Source of the DNA: Silene conica
Taxonomy: Eukaryota; Streptophyta; Magnoliopsida; Caryophyllales; Caryophyllaceae
Assembly: GCA_029255685.2 (NCBI GenBank)
Contig: CM055318.2
Span: 2,671,001-2,735,000, forward strand
Reading direction: 5' to 3'
Length of the DNA: 64,000 bases
Positions 21,231 to 33,738 of the stretch are shown here, piece by piece. The notes beneath the pieces were generated by a model. It was not told the DNA's origin. It searched no databases and saw nothing but the letters and a program-made list of their open reading frames with translations. A program made the position numbers and the translations under genes. The number at the start of each line of letters is the position of its first letter. Position 1 is the first letter of the stretch.

Positions 21231-24200
21231 TAAAACATTCTTATTCGATAATCACTAAACTGTCAAATCTTCACGTGTTCACTTTGAATTATTTACCATG
21301 GAATTTTATCTTTACAATGTGTTTATGTATATAGATTTTTACAGTATTAAATTATTAATAGCAGCCAAAAGGAAAATGAAAGATTAACATGGCACGAAAT
21401 TTCCAAGCTTATTGTCCACTAAAAGCTAGTTATGATAATGACAAATGAATAAAAGAATGTCATTTAGTTCTAAAACTAATACTCAATTGATTTTAAAATA
21501 ATTGACGTTTTCATTTTATGAGATAAGCATTTGAATTCAATTTCTACTAAAATATATTAATTGAAAAATTATAAAAATTACCGCATAAAATTCATTACGA
21601 ATGTACTTTTAATATGAGAATACATTTCAATATATTTAGCTATATATTTTGATAGAATTAAAGAGAGAAGTGAGTATATCGAAAACTGAGAATGACAATT
21701 AGAAAAGAACATATTGAGTATAGGAGAAATACTATCTACCTTCACTTTCCAACTTTTTGTTCTACCTTCTCTCTCACAACCGATTAAAATATCGATTATT
21801 TCACTTGATGTACTTGTCTTCTAGCCGCGCCTGATAGGCTAATATATATTAAATTAATCAGCTGTGAAAGGATGAAGGAAGAAGGTTAGAGGAAAGGTCG
21901 GAAAGAGAAGGTCGGTAACGTCCTTCTAATATTAAATTATATGATATTATGATATGACATAGAAGCTATCACAATAATTAATTAAGTTATTTTGTTGTTT
22001 AAGAAATGATTTATGCCTTGTTGGTCAATCTTGGTACACATTTATTTGACAAGAAATGTCTAGAGGAAAGGTATAATTAGAATGAAATGGGAATGGAAAA
22101 TTGAGGTGGCTAATATTAGTGGGGGCAACCTTAGGATTTTCTAGCTAATTAGGAAAAATTGAAATTAATTGAAGATTAGTCATAAGATTAGATCAATCAA
22201 TCGCCCCAACTAACCAACCCACCATAATCCAATCTTCATTAATATAAATAAAATTTCATATTCTTACATATGTCAACATTGTGTGATTTGCTTAATTAAT
22301 TAAAACACTTAATTAATGTTGTTAATCTTATGATAAGTTTGAATGTAATTGAAAAAGATATAAAGGAGATAAGAAGAACAAGAAAAGAAAGAAAAGAAGA
22401 ATTGTACAATAATTAATACTTTAATAATATAATAATTATAATAATTAATGATGATTAATTAAGAAAAAAGTGGGAATTGATAACCCATTGGAGCACTTCA
22501 TCCACCAATTAAAAATAGACCAAATCTAGATACATTGACAATTAATTATATAACATGTAATTATAATATGTTTCATAATTTCCTAAAGTTAACAATTCAT
22601 GGGGTCCAACTATAACAACTGTCCAACACAACTGCTTTGCTAATAATTCAATAATACAAATTGATTACTTGATTCACCTATAAATATATATGTTTTAATC
22701 TAAATTATTGTATCCGACAGAAATATCCGTTTTATAGTTAAACAGGTTAAGTATTACTTGCATGTATAGATGAGACTAACGAATGATATTATCTGAGAAC
22801 GAATAACAAAAGTTTGGTCATGTTTTTTTCAGCCGAGCTGAATTGAACTAAATTGATTAGAGTTTAATTGAACTAAATTGACTCGAACTGAGGTGGAGTA
22901 ATTGTAGTTGAATTAAAAGTTAATTTTATGAAGAGAATAACCGAAGATAATTGATTGAACCTAAATAGAACTTCACGGAATACAGGTAAGCAAAACTGAA
23001 ATGAGTTGAAAGGCCAGAAAGAACAGAACATTTGTCTTCGTTTATCTAAACAATGTGGTACTTAACCCGTTTTAGTTATAAAGCGAATACTTTTATCTTA
23101 AAAGAGATTAACCGATGCTTTAAATTTTTAAGAAGGTATTTAATTAATTTAATGTGGATTTTGCCTGCTCTAAGAAGATATGCCAAGATCTTAATGAAGA
23201 CTTCTAATAAATTCTATTAAAAGTTTTGTATATGCATACATCATTGCCCACTTCTTAATATTCCTTGGTTCATCAACTACTCATAAAAAAGGTCAAAACT
23301 ATGCATTTTTTAAGTGACATATTTATGTTTGTTAATTCCAATTAGAGGTGCCCTTAATATTGATTAATGTAAAGAACCTTCATCTAGTGCTGAATAATCA
23401 TACTCTCTACAGAAGTAGGATATTTAATTAATCCATCATTTGAGGGTATTAGTTTAGTGGATGGGACTTGACAACAAAGTGGGGTGTTTAACTTGGAGTA
23501 TTAATTATAATTAATTATACTCACTAGCGTTTGGATCAATCGGTAAGACTCCGTTCTAACTTGGGCACTGTTTTTTAGCTTATTTCTGCTCGTTTCAGTT
23601 CACTCTAGGTCAGCTCGTGACACTTCAGCTCACTTATTCTCAACAAATTTTAATTCAGTTCAACTCAGCTTTATTCAACCCAAAAAACAGCATGTTAATT
23701 CATCAAATGTCTTGTGTTCAAACCCTACAACAATGTTAAAGCTCATAAGGAAAAGCTTTACTGCCCTAGTGGTCGACCTGGTCGTTGGTCGCACCTGCCT
23801 CGAGTCCAGACTAAACCGAATAGTATACCCAAAAGAAAATTATACATAATTAATCATGGATTAATTAATTAATCAAGATTAGCTTTTTGGTAGATGACAT
23901 GCATTATATTACTCCACTATATATTTATTATGTTAGTTGGTCAAGCAAAAATATGGTTTTTATATTAAGCATTTTGAAGTAAAGTATAGTGTTAGATTTG
24001 TTACAGACCAGGAACCTTACATAGGGTGATTAGATCCCCATTTTTTCTTTGACTTCTGTCATCTTATGATTAAATTAATAGCATTCTAACATCTTTAAAC
24101 ATGAATAGTAATGATTATTACATCAATTCCTCTTGCTTTTAACGGACATTTTTGTTACGAGCGGAAAATGGATAATGGTTCTTTGACAATAAGGTAAGTG

Positions 24201-24992
24201 AGAGAACAAGGGGTAAGGAAATGGAACACTCGATAAATAATATTATCACTTGTATATTGGGAGAGAGCTATTAACCGTTTTCAACTTGTGACAGATAGTA
24301 TGATTTTGTGTTATTATGTTATTATATGCATTTGTCCATATAATAATGCATGGTTGGTTATCTATATATACATTCACCATTTGATGGAGAATGTTATTTT
24401 TAAATATTCACCATTTAGTGATATATTTGAAACCTTATTCCAAAGAATTTAAAATATTCTTTTTTGTACCATTAAGGACTTAACCAACCGACGCGGTAAC
24501 GAGGTGATTTAATTTAATTAATTAACCCGATATTTTGAATTAGATTCATTACGAATAATGCAACAATGTTAATATTCAGAAACGGCAGTTTTACCACTTT
24601 ATTAGTTCTAATTAACTTGTATAGGCATCTGAATTACTAAAAAAGATATTTTTTTTTGCCTAAACTCGAATGTTATAGTACCACATACAAGGGATGTGAT
24701 AACAACAAATGAATATATTAAGAACACATAAATAAGATTTTTGAAAACAGCTATTTATCCAACGGTTTTTTAAGCTACTCCGAAATAATTATCAGCTAAT
24801 TACGTTAATATATAATAAGTTAATTTCTAATACTTTTTAACAGAAATTCTGGCTTCGGATCGACCAAAAAAGAAGGATCAAATATCACCATCTTTTTAAT
24901 AAAATGTAACCATTTAATAACAAAATTCGTCACTCTTTACCTGAAAATGGTGGTAACATTTTATCAAAAAATGATAACGTTTTATTGTAAAA
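21231..24992. other. Intergenic, decayed repeats
   Basis: AT-rich, no gene seen. Two stretches rich in GAGCTGAATTGAA/AACTGAA words (22815-23045) and a small inverted-end insert (about 23566-23696, ends CACTGTTTTTTAGC and CCAAAAAACAGCATG) look like MITE remnants. The latter sits inside a SINE-like piece with A-box-like ATCAATCGGTAAGACTCC (23536) and B-box-like GTGTTCAAACCC (23711). Confidence 0.4.
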
Positions 24993-25936
24993 CTAGTTTT
25001 AATCCCGTGCAAATAATGCACAGGTTGCTCTTAAATCCGTGCAAAACATATTGATGTTTACGGTTGTCGTTCTATAAAAATTTTGTTGATACGAATTTTC
25101 CAGTAATTATTGTTACTTTTGAGTAATATCTTTATTTGAGAAAAAATTGTTTAAATGATTTTAGCATTTGTGATTTTTTAAAAAATGATTTCAATGACAT
25201 AAAATAACTTGATAATAACTGACTCAAAACTAACGGAAACCCGAAATAATCCGGCTCGATCAAATAACCCGACTTGATTGTCCCTTTTACCAGGTCTAGG
25301 GAGGGGTTCAACAATTTTGTTTTTAGGTTACTATTTGGCCTAAAATTAGTATTAAAAGTAATGATACTATCATCCCTACTTGCTTTACCCCAATGTTAAT
25401 TGTAGTTATCACATTATGAATAACTCATCCATTTTTTCATATAATCAAACTCATTCAGCCATTTTTTTTTCATATTATCAATAACTCATCCGTGTATATG
25501 AATTATTTTTGTACCTTGAAGACTGAAATCAATTACATTTTTTTTATAATAAATAATGTACTCCGTAATATTTTGTAATATTCAGTTTTTAATTTTTTTT
25601 TGTTTAGATTATATATTGGTAATATCATAGAAAACGTTTTAAGTTTTTCAGTGAATATTTTTTTTATTAAAGTCAATTGGTATTTGTAATTATTTAATTT
25701 GTAATTTTTGAATGTTTATATTGTATTGTATTGGCAATAACAAATGTATAATGTATGATGTTGCATAGTTTGTGTTAATAAATTTAGAATTATAGTTTAA
25801 GTAGTTACAAAATATAAAAAGTAATTAAATTGAGTGATGAAACATGGGAACCTACAAAAACAAAACTTATATTTTTCACCTTGAAATAAGAACCAATAGA
25901 AAGCCCCCATTTTCTATTCCTTTTATAGTAAAGGGA
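24993..25936 (-). mobile_element. Helitron (non-autonomous), third copy
   Basis: The minus strand begins TCCCTTTACTATAAAAGG (25936 downward). It ends with the hairpin TGTGCA ... TGCACGGG followed by ATTAAAACTAG at 24993 and T beyond. The end is almost the same as that of the outer Helitron at 21230, so they belong to one family. Interior AT-rich, no gene. Confidence 0.78.
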
Positions 25937-26224
25937 TTGGCTACAATTAATCCGTTTCATTTCAGACTGGAAAACAGCCCGTATGAAATAAGAATTTGCC
26001 TTTTTTTAATAGAGCTACAAGTGCAATATATTGTCGACATAATTCGAATCCAGATCACGAACATCACTTCTTAAATTATAACTTTATCAGTTAAGCTCCT
26101 TGACATGTGAACCGAGTTAATTAATATCTATGGATTAGAAGTGTACTATTTCACCAAGAAAAAATAAAAGCAAGCAAACCATTACCATTTGCATGGGCGT
26201 CTATTATCTTAACCTTATTATTAT

Positions 26225-26425
26225 TATATTTTTTTTATTTGGTGACAAGGGGTTAATTCTCCGGGTTTATGCATTCTCGCATCACCACACAGATCAGGTA
26301 AATCACCCTCTTCGGGGGGTCAAGTGGTCATCGCCCAACTGGTAATCGAATCTGAGACCTCTCAATTGCTACATTTTTACAAGTTTTAAAGTTTAACTCA
26401 GTTATCATTGGCCTAATACCACATA
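26225..26425 (-). mobile_element. tRNA-derived SINE with A-rich tail
   Basis: The minus strand has a B-box-like AGATTCGATTACC, then GTTGGGCGATGACCACTTGACC, a body ending GCATAAACCCGGAGAATTAACCCC, and an A-rich tail near 26225-26245. A 5'-truncated relative with a long A tail is at 45958-46100. Distinct from the Au SINE, which ends in T. Confidence 0.65.
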
Positions 26426-26596
26426 GTTTATTATTATTATATTTATTTGTTTACTTCGTATTTAATTTGTAGCATCAAACTTTATTAAATTGACCCTTGC
26501 TGCTCATGATGTACGTATTATAATAAAATAAATAAAAAAGTTGCTAAGAGTTGAGATGCAACGCGTCGCCATAATAATACCCCTTACAAATTGCAC

Positions 26597-26607
26597 TATA
26601 TATATAA
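26597..26607 (+). promoter_or_regulatory. TATA box of the zinc-finger gene
   Basis: CTATATATATAAG about 120 bp upstream of the ATG at 26725. This gives a predicted transcription start near 26635 and a roughly 90-nt leader. Confidence 0.7.
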
Positions 26608-26724
26608 GAGGAATCCAATACAACTAGTTCATTACAATTTACAAACAACAATCAACATTTATAGAAATTTCAAAGTTTCCATAAATAAACTTTTAACACA
26701 TAAATAAACTTACTATTTGCAAGA

Positions 26725-27633
26725 ATGAAAATGGTGAGAGATGCATCTAGTCTCATGTATGGAGATAACAACAATAACATTATTATTAATCATAATAAGT
26801 GTATTGAAAAGAAACTCAAATTGTTCGGGTTTGAGATTACTGAGACGACTCAACACCAGCACCAGCACCAGCTCCAGCTGCAGCTGCAAGAGCAGAGTCT
26901 TAGTCCTGAAATGATTTCTGAGGCGATACAAGAGGAAAAAATGTTATTGTTCCACGATAATGGAGACGAGAGTACAAATTCATCTAACACGATTTCATCA
27001 GGAGATAAAGCTCAACCGAAAGATGACAGGACATTGTCATCGAACACTATTGAAGTCGAAGGGGAACAACAAAAGAAATTCGAATGTCAATATTGTTTTA
27101 AAGAATTTGCGAATTCACAAGCTTTAGGTGGTCATCAAAACGCTCATAAAAAGGAAAGGTTAAAGAAAAAGAGACTTCAATTACAAGCAAAAAAAGCAAG
27201 CATCAATTTCTACCTACACCATCATCAACAACAACCTTATAATTATCAAAATAATAATTATAATAATTATAATTATAATAATAATCATAATATTATTCAA
27301 AATAATTCTTCAAGTAATACACAACAATGGTACTTTGATCATTCATATAACAACGATAATAATCAAGTTATTTATGAAGAATCGTCTCAAATCAATTTCG
27401 GGTCGTCTTTCGAGCAAGAGCATGGACGTCCTCACTTGCCATTTTATCAACAAAATCAATTTACGTTAACACATGCAAGTAATAATAATATTAATAGTAA
27501 TAATAATAATAATAATAATAATATTAGTAGGTGTAGTTCAGAAATTAGTAGGCATGTTGTTATTAAGCCTTCACCTTTAGATGTTTCTAAAATAAATTGT
27601 AAATCTTTAGATCTTCATTTAGGACTTAATTAG
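26725..27633 (+). CDS. C2H2 zinc-finger protein with EAR motif (ZFP5/6/8-GIS type)
   Basis: Intronless, 302 aa. One C2H2 finger (C121, C124, H137, H141) with the plant-specific QALGGH helix binds [11 protein letters not shown] near residues 31-38 is a conserved N-terminal block of the ZFP5/ZFP6/ZFP8/GIS group, which controls trichome and root-hair formation and hormone response in Arabidopsis. The C-terminus DLHLGLN is an EAR repression motif, recruiting TOPLESS-type co-repressors. A basic run ([11 protein letters not shown]) right after the finger could be a nuclear signal. Poly-Gln/His and long poly-Asn runs (AAT repeats, about 27240-27300 and 27480-27520) are unusual in length. Start: first ATG after a good TATA box; a second ATG two codons on is possible. 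The exact orthologue is not assigned. Confidence 0.94.
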   Translation: MKMVRDASSLMYGDNNNNIIINHNKCIEKKLKLFGFEITETTQHQHQHQLQLQLQEQSLSPEMISEAIQEEKMLLFHDNGDESTNSSNTISSGDKAQPKDDRTLSSNTIEVEGEQQKKFECQYCFKEFANSQALGGHQNAHKKERLKKKRLQLQAKKASINFYLHHHQQQPYNYQNNNYNNYNYNNNHNIIQNNSSSNTQQWYFDHSYNNDNNQVIYEESSQINFGSSFEQEHGRPHLPFYQQNQFTLTHASNNNINSNNNNNNNNISRCSSEISRHVVIKPSPLDVSKINCKSLDLHLGLN

Positions 27634-28019
27634 CTTAAATTCAATTATTAATATTGTTATGTTTTTTAATTAGTTGTAATTTGATAAAGGTTTTATTTTG
27701 TAAGCATGTGTAGTACACAAATTTGAGCAATTTTTTTATTTAAATATATACCATATTCCGGATTTCACTAAATAGAGTGGTTAGGATTTAAGAGGAATTG
27801 TAAAAATAATTTTTTTTGTTTAATTTTGTTTTCACATTTTGAATTTGTATATTTCATTATAGCTGAATTATTTCAAATTTAGGTCAGGTAGGATAGCTAA
27901 GGTTGTAAAACGAGTTTTCATATAGACATATACTAGAAAAGTTGTTCAGGATTTAAGTCGGATAGGATGGCTAAGGTTGTAACAACTTTGCCTCGAGCCC
28001 TCGACTAATGTAAATGGTA

Positions 28020-28226
28020 CTCCCTCCTTGCCGATCATCGATCTGTTTACTTTTAGTTTTGCTACTCCCTTTTCGAGTTCTTGTAACCTTCTGAAAAGTG
28101 GACTCAATTGAGTGTGAAGATCAAATTATTGTCTATCAAAGGAATTTCCAAAACAAAAAAAGTAAACAATTGAGTAAAACATTCAAAACGGAATTGTTAA
28201 ACAGATGAACCGGACGAAAGAGAGTA
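28020..28226. mobile_element. Stowaway MITE
   Basis: About 207 bp. Ends CTCCCTCCTTGCCG and CCGGACGAAAGAGAG are inverted with mismatches and flanked by TA on both sides. The internal GTAAACAATTGAG and CTGTTTACTTTTAG are typical of plant Stowaway elements. Confidence 0.8.
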
Positions 28227-29229
28227 AATGTGTATGGTATTGTTTGAGAATTTGTTATTGTCTAGTTGGTGGTTGCTATAGAAAAGCAAGATTTATTTAT
28301 TTTATTTTATGGCAATTCAAATGAATTAAATTATAGTGTGTACACTTGTGTAAAGTATATAAAATATAAGGAGTGTATGGAGATATAAAAATTAATTAAT
28401 TAATTAATTTAATAGTTATGATTAGATCATATAATAGATGTTCAAAGATATTGTTGGAAGAAAAACAATAATATAAATAAATCATTACAGTTGTTTTGCA
28501 TCATTCAATTGCCAACATCATTTATCACTACTACTATCTGGGTTGTTGTAAGATAAGATATACTAAGCAAAATTGCTTGCTCGTTATATTTCCGTCTCAG
28601 TTATTTATTTACATTTTATATTCTCTGTTAGGAATACTTTAAACTAAAGCAAATAAATTATTAATACGGATTATTAAATATGCTTAGACGTTTAGCTAAT
28701 AAAATTAATTTTTTTTGTTAATATAAAATATATGTGACCCTACATTGATGAAGAAAATTATTATTATTATTATTAAGAGTATTATTATAAATAAATAATG
28801 GTTGCGAACAAAGTATGAGTCCGTTTCACGTAAACGCCTACGCATTACTTCCTTATAATATTTGATTAACATAATAACAACGTAATCTATTTTTTTATGA
28901 TTATGCACCTCTCCGAAGATTAGATAAAAATAAAAAATGATCATTTGTCAAAACAACCTAAACTATTGACTGGAAGCGGGACAAAAGGAGTACTATTCAT
29001 ATTAACTAAAGTGTATAAAAATATGTCTTATCTTAAACATCAAAAAAATACATATAATGCAACGTTATTTTAATTACAAAGATAAATTACATCAAATACA
29101 AATTTTAACCGAAAAAAATATAAAAAAACACGAATAATATGAGTTGATGACACGAAATTCTGCACAAAAAAAATGAGATTTTATTCCACGTCAATTACAC
29201 ATTTTTTTGTTGCAATTAATCTCGATAAA
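28227..29229. other. Intergenic, no gene seen
   Basis: Between the Stowaway and the peroxidase stop codon. AT-rich, with short (ATTA)n and ATT runs near 28390 and 28755. The part next to 29230 should include the peroxidase 3' UTR. Confidence 0.5.
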
Positions 29230-31989
29230 TCAAACTTCCTTAATGTGATTAATCTGATCACAACGGTGTCTAACCTCACCATCTTTATCCGTCTTAATTT
29301 GAAACATGCTAACCTTTTCCATGGCCTTTGAAAAGTCATTAAAAAAAGCGGTTTCATTTGCAGCATAAAGATCGACAATGGGCTTGGTTCTTGAATCCTC
29401 ATACATGGCTTGGTCCGAAGACAGTAAGCCCAGCCCACGTTGTAAATTTCGATAATACATATTATCGAATTTGCCAGGTGTAATCACGTCATTGAACGCG
29501 GCCATAGTAGGGTCTTTGGTGTAGTTGGCACATAATTTCCTTAGGCCGTCGGCGTATTTTGGGTTCATTTTCGGGTTAGTGGTTTGACCGCCTTTGGCTT
29601 GGTCGAAAATCCGATGGCTAAATTCTTTGCAATGGGAAAATCCGATTGTGTGTGCACCAATTAGGGCTACCATTTCTTGGATTGTGAAGCCCTTTTGCAA
29701 GAATTGGTCTAATATTTCCGTTATGGTCATGTTTGGAAGGGCCAAATTGCCTTTTACTCTCGAAGCCTAAATTTTAAGAATATAAAAACATAAATCATGT
29801 TAGGAGTTAGTACAATATTTTCTGCAATTAGAGGATTATAACAAAAAATTTGAGCTTATACATATATTTTACGAGGTTTATTGAAAAGAATATGAGTGTC
29901 CTTATTAAAAAAAAATTGTAAATCAAAACATTATATTGAAACTCAAAAATAATACATATAAAATCCAATTTTTTTAATTTTAACACTAGAAAATTATAGT
30001 GCAAGAAAAAATTGTAAAAAGCTAAAAAAAATTGCATATAAGCTCAATTAGATTTGTATTAAATGTACGATGATCATATACATCCAGATGTATAGTCGTA
30101 TATACATTTTCTGTGAAAATCGTTTTATGCAAGTCTTATGCAAGTCTTATGGTTAAACTAAATAATATTTCTGTTATGGTCATGTTTGAAAGGGCCAAAT
30201 TGCCTTTTACTCTCGAAGCCTAAAATTAAAAAAAATTAAAAAATAAATCGTGTTAGGAGTTAGTATAATATTTCCTGCAATTAGAGAATTATACAATCAG
30301 GTGTATACATCTGATAGTATAGATTTCGAGCTTTATAACAAAGAATTTGAGCTTATATATATATTTTACGAGTTTTATTGAAAAGAATATGAGCGTTCTT
30401 ATTAAAAAAAATTGTAAATCAAAACATTATATTGAAACACAAAAATAATACATATAAAATCCAATTTTTTTAATTTTAACACTAGAAAGTTATAGTGCAA
30501 GAAAAAATTGTAAAAAACTCAAAAAATTGCATATAAGCTCAATTAGATTTGTATTAGATGTAAACAAAATTAAAAACATAAACTGTGTTAGGGGTTAGTA
30601 CAATATTTTTTGCAATTAGAGAATATACAACCAGATCTATACATCTGATAGTATAGATTTCGATCTTTATAACAAAGAATTTGAGCTTATACATATATTT
30701 TACGAGCTTTATTGAAAAGAATATGAACGTCCTTATTAAAAAAAATTGTAAATCAAAACATTATATTGAAACTCAAAAATAATACATATAAAATCCAAAT
30801 ATTTTAATTTTAACACTAGAAAATTATAGTGCAAGAAAAAATTGTAAAAAGCTAAAAAAAATTGCATATAAGCTCAATTAGATTTGTATTAGATGTACGA
30901 TGATCATATACATCCAGATGTATAGTCGTATGTACATTTTCTGTGAAAATCGTTTTATGCAAGTGTTATGGTTAAACTAAATAATATTTTACCTAAATTA
31001 AAGAAATTAACCATTTAATTAATATTTGATTCATGACAATAATGTGCCTCAATTAAAGAAATTAACCTTTTAATTAATAACTACACAAATAGTTGTTTTG
31101 AGACTAAAATATTGCGAAATTTGTGTAGTATTTAAACAATTGCAATATGTTTTAAACCCGGACAAATTAAATTATTAACCAGTATAGTTAAATCGTTATA
31201 TGCAAGTTTTTCGGTGTCAAAAGACTCAAAACTATGCACCACTGATCGATACCAATGAGATTAAAATTGTGTACATAGTACACGTAGCCTTTTTTTTATT
31301 TAATTCGATAAATTTGTTAATTTATCTTTTTATGTGAGAAAATTATGAATTATGATCCAAATTTTGGAATATAACTTTTTCTTTTTTTCAAAAGGGAATC
31401 AAAATAAGAATTAAATATTATAAAATTCTCATTTGAGTGTAAAGAGAACGTCCTCAAATTTTTCGATAAAATAATTTACTAGAGAATACCAAACCTGTGA
31501 CACGAGCCCATCCTTACGACCAAGAGGAAGTTCATAAAACGGACCACCGGTCATCTTAACAAGATCACGTGTCGCCGTAGCGAGAATATCCGTACACGAC
31601 ACGACACCGGGACACTCAAGCTCAAGAGTTGTCTTAATTCTTGTCACAAGGTCGAATGCGTCTCCCGGTAAAGATAAATTAATGTCCGCATCTCTCTCAG
31701 CCTTAGGGTTAAACGCGTTCGACGCTACAAGCGTCGACCCGTCACACCCGTCAACCATGCAATCATGGAAGAAAACACGTAGGGTGGCCGCGGCCGTCGA
31801 AGGTGTCTCTTGTTGTTTAATCGTTACGTGCTTAATAACAACGTCGTCAAAACGAGGACATGTTGTTTTGTAATAATCCTTGCTAAGTGTCGGCACGATA
31901 TCATTTTTTGCATTAACCGTGACGATTTGAACAATGATGAAGATTATTAGAGAAAAATTAATTATAATATTTTGTGATAATCCTGCCAT
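29230..31989 (-). CDS. Class III secretory peroxidase
   Basis: Two exons, 31989-31495 and 29766-29230, joined in phase 0 at GT-AG borders (343 aa). It oxidises phenolics with H2O2 in the apoplast or vacuole, for example in wall cross-linking and lignification. A signal peptide spans residues 1-27 (hydrophobic, ends VNA). The distal haem site R71-H75 is in RVFFHDC and the proximal haem-ligand His (about 204) in LIGAHTIGFSHC. The cysteines of the usual four disulfides are present (C44, C77, C82 and C-terminal ones). The wording SLPGDAFDLVTRIKT, GFSHCKEF and KFDNMYYRNLQRGLGLL resembles Arabidopsis PRX31/PRX65-type enzymes. Start: first ATG, directly before the signal peptide. Oddity: the 1.73-kb intron contains three MITE-bearing tandem units and a copy of the start of exon 2. 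Confidence 0.93.
29834..30098. mobile_element. MITE family X, copy 2 (peroxidase intron)
   Basis: Lacks the first ~40 bp behind the left end (GATTATA joins ACAAAAAATTTGAG) but keeps the right end CATCCAGATGTATAGTCG. First of three copies in the tandem array. Confidence 0.7.
30164..30222 (-). pseudogene. Duplicated start of peroxidase exon 2
   Basis: Copies 29712-29770 with about two changes. It includes the splice acceptor (TTAG before GCTTCGAGAG) and some 19 codons of exon 2, beginning ASRVKGNLAL. After that the copy runs into intron sequence and soon stops in frame. It lies upstream of the true acceptor in transcript order and could act as a decoy acceptor giving a truncated protein. Confidence 0.85.
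30286..30562. mobile_element. MITE family X, copy 3 (peroxidase intron)
   Basis: Left end GAATTATACAATCAGGTGTA is intact. The right end is cut off after ATTAGATTTGTATTAGATGT by the next tandem unit. Confidence 0.7.
30621..30928. mobile_element. MITE family X, copy 4 (peroxidase intron)
   Basis: Most complete copy in the array: left end GAATATACAACCAGATCT, right end CATCCAGATGTATAGTCG. Confidence 0.72.
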
Positions 31990-33074
31990 TGTTAAAAAAA
32001 TGACATTAATTATTGTTATAAATATTATTATTAATTTTAAATGTTGATAATTAGTTTTTTTTTTGTTTGAAGATTACTTGTTTTAGATAGGTTAATTTGT
32101 GTAAATTTGTATAATTAGTGTATAATTTATTTTTCGATTTTACTAAATTTGAATTAAGGGAAAGAAATGAGAATAATTATTTTTGTTACATATGAAAAGG
32201 AATAAATTATTTGTGGTTAAGAGAATTTAAAGGAGGGATGTTGGATATTTTTAGACTATATCCATGGAAATTAAATTTAGATGTAAATTTGTTTTTAAAA
32301 GATATAATGAGATGTAAATTGGCTTTAAAGATTAAAAAAGTTGTTTAATTTAGATTGATTTTTGAGGTGATCGAACATATATTATAGGTGAGTTGTCGAA
32401 CAATTGTGAGAACGACATTTAAAATAGATGTCAAATATCTTTGTATTTTCCAATTAATTCTCGGTATATGTTAGTGTTAGTATACATTTTATTTTAATTA
32501 TAAAAGGAAGTTATGGAGCGTCTCTAAAATAATATCATATACATTGTTATTTGGTTAACGGTAAATTAGATTTTACTTTCTTTTAAAATCAAAATTTTTA
32601 AAATTACTCTCTTTTGAATTTTTTTTACTAAAATTACTCTCTTAAGCTGCATATTTTGCTAAAATTACACCCTTAAATTGCATATTTTACTCTCTTTTAA
32701 AATCAATTTCGATTTTTTATTTTTTTTAAAAAAATTTAGAGCTAACATGTTGCTTCCACAATTCGAGATTTGACGAACTACCATTTATGTGTAAAATCTC
32801 GAATTATGGAAGCATCATGTCTCTGTCCAGGACAACAAGTTTTAAATTTCAAAAAAAATTAAAAAATCGAAATTGATGACGTGGACCCATTTTTAATAAA
32901 TCTTTTAAAAACTGCCTATTTTAATAAATAGTTTAGTTTTCAAACCCATTTTAGCAAAAACTTCATTATTAACCTTATTTATTATTCCGATTCTATATGT
33001 GGATCTTACAAAAAGTCTACAAACCTCCACATTACATTTGGCTCATGATCTAAAGTTTTCCAAAAAAAAAAAAA
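31990..33074. other. Peroxidase upstream region with a long hairpin
   Basis: Upstream of the peroxidase ATG, AT-rich. It contains the long imperfect inverted repeat at 32700-32876, annotated separately. No gene seen. Confidence 0.5.
32700..32876. repeat. Long imperfect hairpin
   Basis: ATCAATTTCGATTTTTTA (left) is complementary to TAAAAAATCGAAATTGAT (right), and further inside GCTTCCACAATTCGAGATTT pairs with AAATCTCGAATTATGGAAGC. The loop is about 20 nt. Probably a MITE core. Confidence 0.75.
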
Positions 33075-33380
33075 GATTATACATCTAGATGTATATGAAC
33101 CTCGTACATTCAATACAAATTTAATTTTGCTTATAATGCAGTTTTTTTTGAGCTTCTAGTAATTTGGGCTTGTATTTTATTTTTTAAGTGTAAAAATCAA
33201 AATTTTATTAAGTTAACATCTATTATTTTTAAGTTTCAATATAATATTTTGAGTTAAATGTTTTTATAAAAACATTCAAATTATTTTCAACAAAACTCGA
33301 AAAATATACCTGTAAACTCAAATTCTTTGTCACAAAGCTTCAAATCTATACTATCAAATATATATATCTAGTTGTATAAT
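33075..33380. mobile_element. MITE family X, copy 5
   Basis: Left end GATTATACATCTAGATGT and right end ATCTAGTTGTATAATT are inverted. The interior has TTTTGAGCTT and CACAAAGCTTCAAATCTATA in the reverse order relative to copy 1. Confidence 0.7.
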
Positions 33381-33738
33381 TCACTAATTAAAAATTTTCA
33401 GCTATACCATCGCATTAACTATTTATAAAAGATAAAACTCGAAAATGTATAACTATAAATATTCCAATATAAAAAAAATTCAATAACAATCAAATAAAGA
33501 ATAAACTCACTCATAAGTCATTACCATTAAACCATGATACATGATGATGAGTACTAAAGTAGTGCACACTTAATCAAAAACAAAACAAAATAAAACAATT
33601 TGACAAAACAAAATAAAACACTTTGACGTGTGTGACCTGTTACAGGAGAGACCAGCTGGTTACGACAAACCAATGCAACCAATGCAACCAATTACATAAA
33701 CAATATGAACCAAGAAATATATTTCCTTCAAAAAAGGT
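33381..33738. other. 3' region of the AGP-like gene
   Basis: Non-coding between the MITE and the stop codon at 33739. The part near the stop is likely 3' UTR of the minus-strand gene. Confidence 0.5.

Larger units (their letters stand above)
29790..30990. repeat. Three tandem units in the peroxidase intron
   Basis: The phrase GTTAGGAGTTAGTA (or a near variant) plus the following MITE recurs at about 29800, 30252 and 30588, giving unit spacings of about 453 and 336 bp. Units 1 and 3 also share the downstream part ending TTATGGTTAAACTAAATAAT. The array explains most of the intron length. Confidence 0.85.
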
